Shown here: in pieces, positions 1 through 9,171 of the stretch | How positions within the stretch are numbered: the stretch's first letter is position 1 | Layout: the number at the start of each line of letters is the position of its first letter | Origin: Thermomicrobiaceae bacterium | GTDB lineage: Bacteria; Chloroflexota; Chloroflexia; Thermomicrobiales; Thermomicrobiaceae | NCBI GenBank assembly: GCA_007124395.1 | Contig: SLFF01000304.1 | Location: forward strand, 1-35,341 | Length of the DNA stretch: 35,341 nucleotides | Reading direction: 5' to 3' | Position numbers and translations under genes: made by a program | Notes under the pieces: model-generated | The model's database searches: none | Seen by the model: only the letters and a program-made list of their open reading frames with translations | What the model was told of the DNA's origin: nothing

Positions 1-635
1 CGACCGGTCGACTCACCGCGGCCTGGAATGCCGCCCAGCGCGAGAGGCTTTCCGGTCACCACCGACGGCTCATGCCTGTCGACTCGTTTTTCGTACTCAT
101 CCAGGAACCAGGCCATCGTGCGTTCATCGGTGTTGACGTCAGGTGCGGGGACATCGACGTGAGCCCCAATAAATGGTGTCAGGGCGTTGGCGTAGGCTCT
201 GGTGATTCGGGCGAGTTCGCCGGATGAGTGGAGTGATGGATCGCAGACCACGCCGCCTTTTGCTCCCCCGTATGGCAGATCGAGCAACGAGCACTTCCAG
301 GTCATCAATGCCGCGAGCCCGCGTACTTCGTCCAGATCTGCATCCGGGTGGAATCTCACACCACCTTTGCCGGGGCCGAGCACGCGCGAATGCTGGACTC
401 GATAGCCAGTGAAAGCTTCCACCCGGCCGTCATCGAGCTCCACCGGCAATGTCACGGTTATCTCTCGGTCAGGCTGATTGATGAGGTTGAACACCGAGGT
501 ACTGATACCGAGGGTGTCGGCTGCGTTGCGAACATATTGCTGGCTGTCATGCAGGAGAACAGATCCATGCGATTGCGCAGGTGTGGCGCTGTGTTCAACT
601 GCCTGGGACCTGGCCGGTCCAACGGTGGTTGCCAT
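1..635 (-). CDS. gdhA: Glu/Leu/Phe/Val-type glutamate dehydrogenase, N-terminal part (truncated by window edge)
   Basis: This enzyme interconverts glutamate and 2-oxoglutarate with NAD(P), linking nitrogen assimilation to the TCA cycle. The frame is open from an ATG at 633-635 to the window edge, giving about 211 residues. The dimerisation/substrate domain is clear: GPGKGGVRFHP near residues 87-97, TWKCSLLDLPYGGAKGG near 112-128 with the family's catalytic lysine (K126), and PAPDVNTDERTMAW near 164-176. The last residues (GKPLALGG) begin the Rossmann domain, which lies outside the window. A GGGAAGGACC ribosome site lies about 10 nt upstream of the ATG. The gene follows an OmpR-type regulator on the same strand, and the 151 bp gap carries four GTGAGA repeats. 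The family is certain; glutamate rather than leucine or another substrate is inferred from the motifs. Confidence 0.9.
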   Translation of the reverse strand, partial: MATTVGPARSQAVEHSATPAQSHGSVLLHDSQQYVRNAADTLGISTSVFNLINQPDREITVTLPVELDDGRVEAFTGYRVQHSRVLGPGKGGVRFHPDADLDEVRGLAALMTWKCSLLDLPYGGAKGGVVCDPSLHSSGELARITRAYANALTPFIGAHVDVPAPDVNTDERTMAWFLDEYEKRVDRHEPSVVTGKPLALGGIPGRGESTG

Positions 636-708
636 GATACTGAGGTCCTTCCCGGATTGTCGTTCTTCGAGGGGGATTAATGCCCCTTATGAGTATGGGG
701 GAAGGCTC

Positions 709-757
709 GTGAGATTCTGGTGAGAACCGGTCGTGCTGGTGTGAGAATGTCGTGAGA
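709..757 (-). promoter_or_regulatory. Four GTGAGA (TCTCAC) direct repeats, candidate response-regulator operator
   Basis: GTGAGA occurs at 709-714, 720-725, 741-746 and 752-757. The start-to-start distances are 11, 21 and 11 bp, so the copies form two tandem pairs on the same helical face. Direct repeats of about 11 bp are the known binding pattern of OmpR/PhoB-family regulators. The array sits directly after the OmpR-family regulator gene and 75-120 bp upstream of the gdh start. A weak -10-like CATACT (minus strand, 692-697) has no good -35, which fits an activator-dependent promoter. The repeats are seen directly; the regulator assignment is inference. Confidence 0.55.
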
Positions 758-786
758 CGCTCTTGCCGGCCGGGAAGGATCGCCGG

Positions 787-1503
787 TCAGTCCTGGTTGC
801 TGGACGACAGGTAGTAGCCAATTCCGCTTCTGGTTTTGATGAACCTGGGTTGAGTCGGGTCTGGTTCGATCTTGCTGCGGAGATACCGGATGTAGGTGCG
901 CAAGTAGGTCAGTTCATCTCGATACTCGGCTCCCCAGACTTCGGAGAGGAGGTCTGTATGCGGGATGACCTGATCCGGATGCCGGGCAAGGGTCAGCAAC
1001 AGGCGGTATTCGGTTGGCGTGAGGCTGATCTCATTTCCGGCCACCGAGACACTGTAGGTGGCCTGATTGATGATGAGGTCTTCGATCTGGATCTGGCCCG
1101 CCGGTTCCGATGATCCTCTGCTGCGCCGGAGCACTGCCCGGACACGCGCCAGTAACTCGCGAGCACTGAACGGTTTGGTGATGTAGTCGTCTGCGCCGAG
1201 CGAGAAACCACGCAGCTTGTCGGGTTCCCGGGTTCGAGCGGTGAGCATGATGATCGGAGTCGACGAGAACCCACGAATTCGCTCACAGACGGCGAATCCG
1301 TCAATAGCCCCGGGTAGCAGGAGATCGAGAATTACCAGGTCAGGTGCCTCGATCGCCGCCATCTCTATCGCGGTCTGACCATCATTGGCGATCAGAACCC
1401 GATGACCCGTCGATGTCAACAGCGTCTCCACCAGCCTGACGAGTTTTGGTTCATCTTCAACCACGAGAATGGTTGCTGGTTGATCGAGAATGGAGTCATT
1501 CAT
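787..1503 (-). CDS. OmpR/PhoB-family response regulator
   Basis: This is a two-domain transcriptional regulator of 238 residues. The receiver domain has the acidic pair in VVEDEPK (residues 14-20), the phospho-acceptor D60 in LVILDLLLPG, the switch region MLTAR (86-90) and the conserved K110 in ITKPF. The C-terminal winged helix (about 138-235) contains SLTPTEYRLLLTLARHP and ends in RFIKTRSGIGYYL, typical of OmpR-family effector domains. I place the start at the ATG at 1501-1503, which overlaps the end of the kinase gene by 8 nt. An in-frame ATG 24 nt upstream is possible but would extend the overlap. The pair is translationally coupled. The repeat array just downstream is the likely target, making gdh a candidate regulon member. 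Confidence 0.9.
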   Translation of the reverse strand: MNDSILDQPATILVVEDEPKLVRLVETLLTSTGHRVLIANDGQTAIEMAAIEAPDLVILDLLLPGAIDGFAVCERIRGFSSTPIIMLTARTREPDKLRGFSLGADDYITKPFSARELLARVRAVLRRSRGSSEPAGQIQIEDLIINQATYSVSVAGNEISLTPTEYRLLLTLARHPDQVIPHTDLLSEVWGAEYRDELTYLRTYIRYLRSKIEPDPTQPRFIKTRSGIGYYLSSSNQD

Positions 1504-2596
1504 CTCTGCTCGCGTCGTTCCCATCAATCTGTTCGAAGAGCGGCAATGTAAACGTCAGTGTGGTGCCCTCATCAACCTCACTTGCGGCCCAGATTCTCCC
1601 CCCATGCGCCCGCACGATTGCTTCGACGATCGGCAGACCGAGCCCGGTTCCCCGGACACCGTTGGTCTGCCGCTGCGATGTGCGAAAGAACCGTTCGAAC
1701 AACTTGTTGAGATGCTCCGGGGCGATTCCTATGCCCTGGTCAGACACTGCTACAACGGCTTCCGTGTTCCGTATCTCGGCCCGGACAAGGATCATCCCGC
1801 CATCGGGAGAGTACTTGATGGCATTGTCGATCAGGTTGATGAGCACCTGTTGAACACGCTGTTCGTCGGCGAAAACCGTGGTCAGCGCAGAACTGCACGA
1901 CACCACGATTTTATGGCGATCAGTCCGGCGAGCCATCGTTTCCACGGTACGCCGAATCAGCGCTGGAAGAAGCACTGGCTCTGGCTGAATCTCCAGTGCG
2001 CCAGCCTCGATGACGGTGGAATCGAGAAGTTGCGTGACCAGGTCATTCAGTCGATCACTCTCTTCTTCGATTGCGCCAAGAAATTCGATCGTCGTTGTGC
2101 TATCCAGATCGATTTCATCGAGGAGCAAGGCAGACGCGTATCCCTTTATCGACGCGAGCGGAGTGCGCATCTCGTGGGCGAGCATCCCGACGAGGTCGAA
2201 TCGAACATCCGCTGCCTCGGCCATTGCTCGCTGGCGTTCAGCATCGATTGAGCGGCGATTGAGTAAAGCATGGACGATCAACTCTGCTGCCTGGTTCAGT
2301 CTTTGCTCGCACTCTGCATCGATACTGACGCCGGGTTCCCAGTTCACCATAACAATGGCAATCAACTGATCGGCATCCCGAACCGGGAGACAGAGGCGGG
2401 CATCTGGTTCTTCTGGCGAACTCGAATCGGCGACGACTTCGCACCACGCGCGAGGGGGCAAGAGCAACTGCACTGCGTCTGGAAGGTCCTCCAGAAGCTC
2501 AGAGAGAGTAAGGGGCTGCAGTATCGCCTGCATGAATCGCTGCATAGGGTCTATCACGCCAGGGTGCTCGGCAATCATGATCATGATCGGTCTCAC
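1496..2596 (-). CDS. Cytoplasmic sensor histidine kinase with GAF-like input domain
   Basis: This 366-residue kinase partners the OmpR-family regulator that overlaps its 3' end. No membrane segment or signal peptide is visible, so it is probably soluble. Residues about 20-115 form a GAF-like input region, assigned from its position and pattern and not from a diagnostic motif. The dimerisation/phospho-acceptor box is LAHEMRTPLASIKGYAS, with H141 as the acceptor. The ATPase domain has the N box NLIDNAIKYSPDGG, the G1 box VSDQGIGI and the G2 box GTGLGLPIV. The catalytic half resembles the C-terminal part of KdpD-type kinases. The longest frame begins with GTG at 2594-2596; an ATG four codons later (2582-2584) is an equally plausible start. 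The signal is unknown, although adjacency to gdh suggests nitrogen or energy status. Confidence 0.88.
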   Translation of the reverse strand: MRPIMIMIAEHPGVIDPMQRFMQAILQPLTLSELLEDLPDAVQLLLPPRAWCEVVADSSSPEEPDARLCLPVRDADQLIAIVMVNWEPGVSIDAECEQRLNQAAELIVHALLNRRSIDAERQRAMAEAADVRFDLVGMLAHEMRTPLASIKGYASALLLDEIDLDSTTTIEFLGAIEEESDRLNDLVTQLLDSTVIEAGALEIQPEPVLLPALIRRTVETMARRTDRHKIVVSCSSALTTVFADEQRVQQVLINLIDNAIKYSPDGGMILVRAEIRNTEAVVAVSDQGIGIAPEHLNKLFERFFRTSQRQTNGVRGTGLGLPIVEAIVRAHGGRIWAASEVDEGTTLTFTLPLFEQIDGNDASRDE

Positions 2597-2688
2597 GAAC
2601 CTGATGATACGCTACCCACGCTACTTGAACCGACAAGCGGATAGTTGACAACCGGGCCAGTGACTATCGGCGACGGAAGGATAGATTC

Positions 2689-3473
2689 ATGACATACATT
2701 CGACAGGTCGACGCATTCACGAAGGTGCCATTCTCGGGTAATCCAGCTGGTGTCTGTATTCTCGAAGAGCCGGCTGATGAGACGTGGATGCAGGCTGTGG
2801 CGGCCGAGATGAACGTTGCCGAGACGGCATTCCTCTGGCCGCTGGATTCGGGATTCAGCCTGCGCTGGTTCACGCCGATCACCGAGGTTGATCTGTGCGG
2901 CCACGCCACGCTGGCAAGCGCGTTTGCGATTTGGGAATCTGGCCTGCTCTCAACCGCTGAATCGCCAGTGTTTTCAACCAGAAGTGGCGAACTGCGAGCG
3001 TCCTGGATCGACAACCGGATCGTGCTCGATTTCCCGATCGAGGGGCCGGAAGACTCCATTGATCCAGCGCCCATCAGCAAGGCGATCAATGTTGCGGTAG
3101 TCGAGGCCAGTCGTAACCGATTCGATTTTTTAGCGGAGGTTGCATCGGAGGCGGAGGTTCGCGGTATTGTGCCGGATCTCCGGGCAATCGCCGGTCTTGG
3201 GTGCCGGGGACTGATCGTCACCGCTCCGTCAGACAATCCAGAGTTCGATTTCGTGTCGCGATTCTTCGCTCCTGTGGTTGGCATCGATGAGGATCCAGTG
3301 ACTGGATCAGCACACTGTTTCCTGGGGCCATGGTGGGGACAGAAACTCGAGAAGACAGAGATGGTCGGCTATCAGGCATCTGAACGCGGAGGGATTGTCG
3401 GAGTCGAGATCCACGGCGACCGCGTGTACCTGAAGGGCAACGCAGTCACCGTGTTCTATGGACAGTTGTTCGG

Positions 3474-3477
<4 letters not shown>
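2689..3477 (+). CDS. PhzF-family epimerase/isomerase
   Basis: This is a 262-residue member of the PhzF/diaminopimelate-epimerase-fold family. Conserved motifs are DAFTKVPFSGNPAGV (residues 8-22), the catalytic glutamate E45 in NVAETAFL (same number as E45 of Pseudomonas PhzF), CGHATLASAF near 70, and GIDEDPVTGSAHC near the C-terminus. Most PhzF-like proteins outside phenazine clusters have no known substrate. No phenazine genes are nearby, so the role is unassigned. A GGAAGG ribosome site precedes the ATG by about 9 nt. A perfect TTGACA at 2645-2650 lacks a matching -10 box. The stop codon overlaps the convergent pyruvate kinase stop through a shared CTAG. Confidence 0.85.
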
Positions 3478-4964
<1,487 letters not shown>

Positions 4965-5098
4965 AATTTCACACTTACGGTGCCCACCTTAGCATGTCCG
5001 CGCCACCACGGGTAGTCATACCGACGGTTGGCAAGGTGTTCACCTGTTAGATTTGTGCGGTCTGGACCGTCGCGCGGTTTTCGAATAGTGAACATCGT

Positions 5099-5127
5099 GA
5101 GACAGATTGTTGACGATGCGGTATAAA
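5099..5127 (+). promoter_or_regulatory. Candidate promoter for the pyruvate dehydrogenase operon
   Basis: TATAAA at 5122-5127 is a good -10 hexamer. At 17 bp spacing the -35 position reads GAGACA (5099-5104), a partial match. The predicted transcript would begin near 5134, immediately before a set of nested helices. A TTGACG at 5110-5115 is too close to the -10 to serve as its -35. A single GTGAGA, the motif repeated before gdh, overlaps the -35 position at 5097-5102. Confidence 0.4.
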
Positions 5128-5140
5128 CTGATGCGAGGTA

Positions 5141-5264
5141 CCAGTGGCTGGCTGAGTTCAGCGAGACCACCGGGCACGAACCGGGGTATCCCACCCGCAG
5201 GGGTTGCGAGTTTCGTAACCGCCGGTGGAACGACATGGGTTGTTCCGGTAGTATTAGCAGCCAG
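5141..5264 (+). ncRNA. Structured leader RNA or small RNA upstream of the PDH operon
   Basis: The 456 bp gap before the E1 alpha start has no credible gene but contains nested complementary segments. CTGGCTG (5148-5154) pairs with CAGCCAG (5258-5264). CCACCGG (5167-5173) pairs with CCGGTGG (5222-5228). ACGAA (5176-5180) pairs with TTCGT (5212-5216), and ACCC (5193-5196) with GGGT (5201-5204). A second hairpin, GGAACGAC (5227-5234) with GTTGTTCC (5239-5246), shares bases with the CCGGTGG helix, so two mutually exclusive folds are possible. No T-tract terminator follows. I cannot match it to a known riboswitch class; it could be a regulatory leader or an independent RNA. Confidence 0.45.
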
Positions 5265-5306
5265 GTAGAAGGGCGCCGCGTGCGCCTCAACTGCAGCCTG
5301 CCACGG

Positions 5307-5338
5307 AAACGCTTCGACCGGGTTTCTGCCCGGCGTTT
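5307..5338 (+). other. Bulged hairpin in the PDH leader
   Basis: AAACG (5307-5311) pairs with CGTTT (5334-5338), and CCGGG (5318-5322) pairs with CCCGG (5329-5333) around a TTTCTG loop. The stem is continuous on the 3' side and has a six-base bulge on the 5' side. It lies between the nested helices and the E1 alpha ribosome site, so it would be part of the same leader transcript. Confidence 0.4.
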
Positions 5339-5420
5339 GAACGAGTTTCGAGCTCGCTTCGCTTGATGAAGCTCCGCCGTGCCTGGCTCAACGTAGATGA
5401 TGAAACTGGAGGCGTGGTCA

Positions 5421-6431
5421 ATGGCGAGCACGAAGAAGAGCCGCACCAAGGGGTTCCCGCTCGAAAAAGATGATCTGTTGGATATGTACCGGCAGATGTG
5501 TCTGATCCGAGAGTTCGAGGAAGCCTGTGCGCAGCAATACTCAATGGGCAAGATCGCCGGTTTCCTGCACCTCTATATTGGTGAGGAAGCGATCGCTGTT
5601 GGTTCGATCAAGGCGATGGAAGAGCGCGATCATGTGCTGACCCACTATCGGGATCACGGATACGCGCTTGCGCTCGGACTTGATACTGGCGAAGTGATGG
5701 CAGAGCTCTTCGGCAAAGAAACCGGAGTAACCGGCGGCCGTGGCGGCTCGATGCATCTTGCTGATGCCAGCAAGAATTTCTGGGGTGGCTATGCAATCGT
5801 TTCCGGGCATCTGCTGCTCACGGTTGGCCTCGCCTATGCCAGCAAGTATCTGGACGAAGATCGCGTGGCGGTCTGTTACTTCGGTGACGGCGCCACCAAT
5901 GCCGGTGCATTCCACGAAGCTATGAACATGGCAGCCGTCTGGAACCTGCCGGTGATCTTCATGTGCGAGAACAACCTGTACGGTATGGGTACTGCTGTCG
6001 AGCATGTATCAGCCGTTCAGGAAATGGCCAAGAAGGCGCTCGCCTATGACATGCCCGCAATGCAGGTCGATGGCCAGAACGTCACTGAAATGTATGAAAA
6101 GACGAAGGAAGCGCTGGACCACTGCCGCTCGGGCAAGGGTCCGTACTTCATCGAGGCGCTCACCTACCGCTTCCGTGGTCACTCGATGGCTGACCCGGAA
6201 CAGTACCGGGAGCGTGAAGAGATCGACCAGTATCGTGCGTATGACCCGATCCCGCTCTTCCGCGATCGACTGATCGAAGAGAAGGTTGCCAAGGAAGACG
6301 AGCTCGAGAAGATTCAGAAGGCGGCCAGAGAAGAAGTCGAGGCGGCTGTGAAGTTTGCTGATGAGAGCAAAGATCCAGACTTGGATACGCTTGGTGACTT
6401 TGTCTACGCCGATCCGATCACGATCAAGTAA
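5421..6431 (+). CDS. pdhA: Pyruvate dehydrogenase E1 component, alpha subunit
   Basis: With the beta subunit this enzyme decarboxylates pyruvate using thiamine diphosphate and transfers the acetyl group to the E2 lipoyl arm. The thiamine diphosphate motif runs from GDG at residues 155-157 to CENN at 182-185. The phosphorylation-loop-type segment YRFRGHSMADPEQYR is also present. I start the gene at ATG 5421 because a GGAGG site (5407-5411) lies 9 nt upstream; an in-frame ATG at 5397 lacks such a site. The 336-residue product has the usual length for bacterial E1 alpha. It is first in an operon with pdhB 38 bp downstream and pdhC beyond. A branched-chain 2-oxo acid substrate cannot be excluded from sequence, but pyruvate is favoured by the adjacent pyruvate kinase. 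Confidence 0.92.
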   Translation: MASTKKSRTKGFPLEKDDLLDMYRQMCLIREFEEACAQQYSMGKIAGFLHLYIGEEAIAVGSIKAMEERDHVLTHYRDHGYALALGLDTGEVMAELFGKETGVTGGRGGSMHLADASKNFWGGYAIVSGHLLLTVGLAYASKYLDEDRVAVCYFGDGATNAGAFHEAMNMAAVWNLPVIFMCENNLYGMGTAVEHVSAVQEMAKKALAYDMPAMQVDGQNVTEMYEKTKEALDHCRSGKGPYFIEALTYRFRGHSMADPEQYREREEIDQYRAYDPIPLFRDRLIEEKVAKEDELEKIQKAAREEVEAAVKFADESKDPDLDTLGDFVYADPITIK

Positions 6432-6469
6432 GTCATTCACGGACTGCAGGAAGGGAACGAGGCTCATAC

Positions 6470-7471
6470 ATGGCACGTGAGATTACGGTACGTGATGCGC
6501 TACGTGAGGCGCTTCGCGAGGAAATGGATAGCAACGAAGCTGTCGTCCTCATGGGCGAGGACATCGGTGCCTACGGTGGTTCGTTTGTCGTCACGGCCGG
6601 CTTTCTCGATGAGTATGGCCGCAAGCGCGTGATCGATACGCCGATTGCCGAGCTGGGGATCGTTGGCAGTGCCGTTGGCATGGCAATGGGTGGTATGCGC
6701 CCGGTTGCCGAGCTGATGACGATCAACTTCAGCCTTCTGGCGATGGATCAGATCGTCAACCACGCCGCCAAGATGTATGCCATGTTCAATGGTCAGTTCA
6801 CGGCACCAGTGGTGATCCGGACTGCCTCTGGCTGGGGACAGCTGGCGGCAACGCACTCGCAGACATTCGAAGGCTGGTACGCACACGTTCCGGGACTCCG
6901 GGTCGTCATGCCGGCCACTCCGGCCGATCACAAAGGCTTCATGAAAGCGGCTCTGCGCGGTAACGATCCAGTCATGTTCATCGAGCATTCACTGATCTAC
7001 CGAAACCGTGGCGAAGTACCGGACGATGATGATTTCACGTTGCCAATGGAGGGCGCCGAGGTTCGTCGCGAGGGTGAGCACGTCACAATTGCTTCATGGT
7101 CTCGCGGATATTACCTGGCAATGGCCGCTGCCGAAGAGCTGGCCAGCGAGGGCATCGAGTGTGAAGTCATCGATATGCGTGTTTTGCGGCCGATGGACAC
7201 GGCGACCGTCGCCGAGTCAGTCCGCAAGACCAACCGGCTTGTTGTTGTTGAAGAGGGCTGGAAGACGCTCGGTGTAGGTTCCGAGATTTCCGCCGCTGTT
7301 CAGGAGCAGGCATTCGATTATCTGGACGCACCGATCGAGCGTGTCGGCAGTCTCGAAATTCCAGTGCCGTACAACCGGCAGATGGAGCGCGCGGTCTTCC
7401 CGGATAAAGACACCGTGGTCGAGGCCGTCCGGACCGTGCTGGCCAAGGACATCAACACGGCAAACGTCTAG
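6470..7471 (+). CDS. pdhB: Pyruvate dehydrogenase E1 component, beta subunit
   Basis: This 333-residue subunit completes the E1 heterotetramer. The N-terminal pyrimidine-binding domain has GEDIGAYGGSF (about residues 29-39) and TPIAELGIVG near 56-65. It is followed by NHAAKMYAMFNGQ and the conserved RTASGWG stretch. The C-terminal transketolase-like domain contains EVIDMRVLRPMDTATV and VVVEEGWKTLGVG. An AGGAAGGGAACGAGG purine-rich region precedes the ATG. The gap to pdhA is 38 bp, so the two are co-transcribed and presumably made in equal amounts. Confidence 0.93.
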   Translation: MAREITVRDALREALREEMDSNEAVVLMGEDIGAYGGSFVVTAGFLDEYGRKRVIDTPIAELGIVGSAVGMAMGGMRPVAELMTINFSLLAMDQIVNHAAKMYAMFNGQFTAPVVIRTASGWGQLAATHSQTFEGWYAHVPGLRVVMPATPADHKGFMKAALRGNDPVMFIEHSLIYRNRGEVPDDDDFTLPMEGAEVRREGEHVTIASWSRGYYLAMAAAEELASEGIECEVIDMRVLRPMDTATVAESVRKTNRLVVVEEGWKTLGVGSEISAAVQEQAFDYLDAPIERVGSLEIPVPYNRQMERAVFPDKDTVVEAVRTVLAKDINTANV

Positions 7472-7567
7472 CCGGTTGGCATCAGCCAGTCAGAGTGATG
7501 CCGTGGCTGCGCAACGACGTGCAACTGCGGTCCTGCGATTTGATGAGATGACTCAGAGGAGCGCGAG

Positions 7568-8914
7568 ATGGCCAAAGAAGTCCTCATGCCCCGTATGGGC
7601 TATGACATGGATGAGGGCACCCTCCTGCGGTGGCTGAAAGGCGTCGGTGACACGATCGAGCGTGGCGAGCCGATTGCCGAGATTGAAACAGACAAGACGA
7701 ACCTGGAAATCGAGTCCTTCGAGGGTGGCGTAATCCATAAATTCCTGATCGACGAGGGCGATACCGTCCCTGTCGGACAGGCGATTGCGCTGGTTGGCGA
7801 AGAAGGCGAAGAGATCGCCGACGATGCTGGCTCGAGCGCTTCTGCCGACAGCGGTGCTGCTGAGGAAGAAGCGGTCCAGGAAGCTGCGAAGAGTGCGCCG
7901 ACAGCTCAATCTGAAGAGCCGGCTGTCTCGGCTGCCTCGACCAACGGCGCGAGTGATCAGCCCGCTACTCAGCAGCAAGTTGCTGATCGGAAACCGGGCG
8001 AGCGTGTTCGCGCCTCGCCACTGGTGCGTCGTCTTGCCGCTGAGCACGGACTGAACCTGCATCAGGTCAACGGTACCGGGCCCGGTGGTCGTATCGTCAA
8101 GGACGATGTGATGCCGCTGATCGGCACCGGACAGGCTCAGCAGCCAGCTGCTCAGCCCGCGGCGCAGGAAGCCCCGGCTCCGGCCGCTTCCGCTGATGTC
8201 TTCAGCGAGGATGGCGTGGAGTCCGAACTGCACGACCTCAGCCGCTTGCGGAAGACGATTGCCAAGCGGATGACCGAGAGCTTCTCGCAGCAGCCGCACT
8301 TCTACGTGTCGAACACGATCGACATGGGTGATGCGATGAAGCTGCGTAAGCAGATCAACGCGCAGGTCGAAGACGATACCCAGAAGGTGTCCGTCAACGA
8401 TCTGGTGGTCAAGGCAACCGCGCTGGCGCTGCGCAAGTTCCCGATGCTCAATGCCGCCTACGCCGGTGATCAGGTCAAGGTGTACAAGCGGATCGACATC
8501 AACATTGCGATTGCTGTCGACGGCGGCCTTGTCAGCCCATTCATTCCGGACGCAGACAACAAGCCGATCGGGCAGATCGCGGCAATGGCCAAGGATCTGG
8601 CAAAGCGGGCTCGCGAGGGAGGCCTGACCCCTGAGGAGTATCAGGGCGGCACCTTCACCACGAGCAACCTCGGTATGTTCGATGTTGACCGGTTCATCGC
8701 GATCATCAACCCGCCACAGGCCGGCATTCTGGCCATCGGCAGTATCGCGAAGCAGGCCGTCTGGGATGATGACCGGGAAGAGTTCGTTCCGAAGGACATC
8801 ATGAACGCCACGATCTCCGCTGACCATCGGGTCACGGATGGCGTAGCGGCCGCGCAGTTCCTGCAGGAAGTCAAGCGACTGCTGCAGAACCCGATGCTGT
8901 TGCTGGTGAGCTAG
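7568..8914 (+). CDS. pdhC: Dihydrolipoamide acetyltransferase (PDH E2)
   Basis: E2 forms the core of the complex and moves acetyl groups from E1 to CoA. The 448-residue protein has one lipoyl domain (residues 1-80) with the lipoylated lysine K43 in ETDKTNLE. An Ala/Glu/Gln-rich linker (81-143) follows, then an E1/E3-binding domain (about 146-185, RASPLVRRLAAEHG). A second Ala/Pro linker leads to the catalytic acyltransferase domain (about 218-448). The active-site motif DHRVTDG holds H420 and D424. A GAGGAGCGCGAG ribosome site precedes the ATG. The gap from pdhB is 96 bp. No E3 (lipoamide dehydrogenase) gene follows; a terminator does, so E3 must be encoded elsewhere. Confidence 0.93.
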   Translation: MAKEVLMPRMGYDMDEGTLLRWLKGVGDTIERGEPIAEIETDKTNLEIESFEGGVIHKFLIDEGDTVPVGQAIALVGEEGEEIADDAGSSASADSGAAEEEAVQEAAKSAPTAQSEEPAVSAASTNGASDQPATQQQVADRKPGERVRASPLVRRLAAEHGLNLHQVNGTGPGGRIVKDDVMPLIGTGQAQQPAAQPAAQEAPAPAASADVFSEDGVESELHDLSRLRKTIAKRMTESFSQQPHFYVSNTIDMGDAMKLRKQINAQVEDDTQKVSVNDLVVKATALALRKFPMLNAAYAGDQVKVYKRIDINIAIAVDGGLVSPFIPDADNKPIGQIAAMAKDLAKRAREGGLTPEEYQGGTFTTSNLGMFDVDRFIAIINPPQAGILAIGSIAKQAVWDDDREEFVPKDIMNATISADHRVTDGVAAAQFLQEVKRLLQNPMLLLVS

Positions 8915-8945
8915 CGGCGATGCAAGCATCGTAGATATGAATCAG

Positions 8946-8980
8946 AAACGGGGCGGCCACATCGGCCGTCCCGTTTTGTT
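8946..8980 (+). terminator. Rho-independent terminator of the PDH operon
   Basis: A 13 bp stem (8946-8958 with 8964-8976, one G-U pair) has an ACATC loop and ends in TTTTGTTG. It begins 31 bp after the E2 stop codon. Confidence 0.9.
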
Positions 8981-9025
8981 GTGTCCGGGGTGATCGTTGT
9001 GTGCCGGGCCAGCATCGCGAAGAAG

Positions 9026-9136
9026 CTGTCATCCCGAGCTTGCCGAGGGACCTGAGTCGTTGGCAAGGGGTCCGCTTCTGACAAACGGTCTAGGCTGGCG
9101 ACGTCAGAGATCTCTCCACGCTGGTCGAGATGACAG
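9026..9136. repeat. Extragenic repeat with inverted CTGTCATC/GATGACAG ends
   Basis: The element begins CTGTCATCCCGAGC (9026-) and ends GTCGAGATGACAG (-9136). The outer 8 bp are perfectly inverted and the imperfect complementarity extends to about 30 bp on each side. Elements starting with this CTGTCATCC-type end are a familiar class of dispersed intergenic repeats in bacterial genomes, including Chloroflexota (established knowledge, not searched here). It has no coding capacity and sits between the PDH terminator and the mnmA stop. Only one copy is present in this window, so copy number in the genome is unverified. Confidence 0.65.
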
Positions 9137-9171
9137 AGTGGGGGGAGTCGATATAACAATGATATGGATAT

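Noticed and set aside
2645..2650. A perfect TTGACA upstream of the PhzF-family gene
   Set aside because: No acceptable -10 hexamer lies 15-19 bp downstream, so I did not call a promoter.
5222..5264. Resemblance to a T-box motif (GGTGGAAC) and to the 3' half of SRP RNA (AGCAGCC)
   Set aside because: The T-box match covers only the central eight positions, and the downstream genes are not amino-acid or tRNA-synthetase genes. The SRP match lacks the opposing strand and the conserved tetraloop.
4965..5396. Open frames on both strands in the gap before pdhA
   Set aside because: They have no ribosome sites or recognisable motifs and coincide with dense RNA-like inverted repeats; the region is better explained as a leader.
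7553..8929. A 458-codon open frame antisense to pdhC
   Set aside because: It is opposite a well-conserved E2 gene, has no recognisable domain and no ribosome site; it is a by-product of codon bias.
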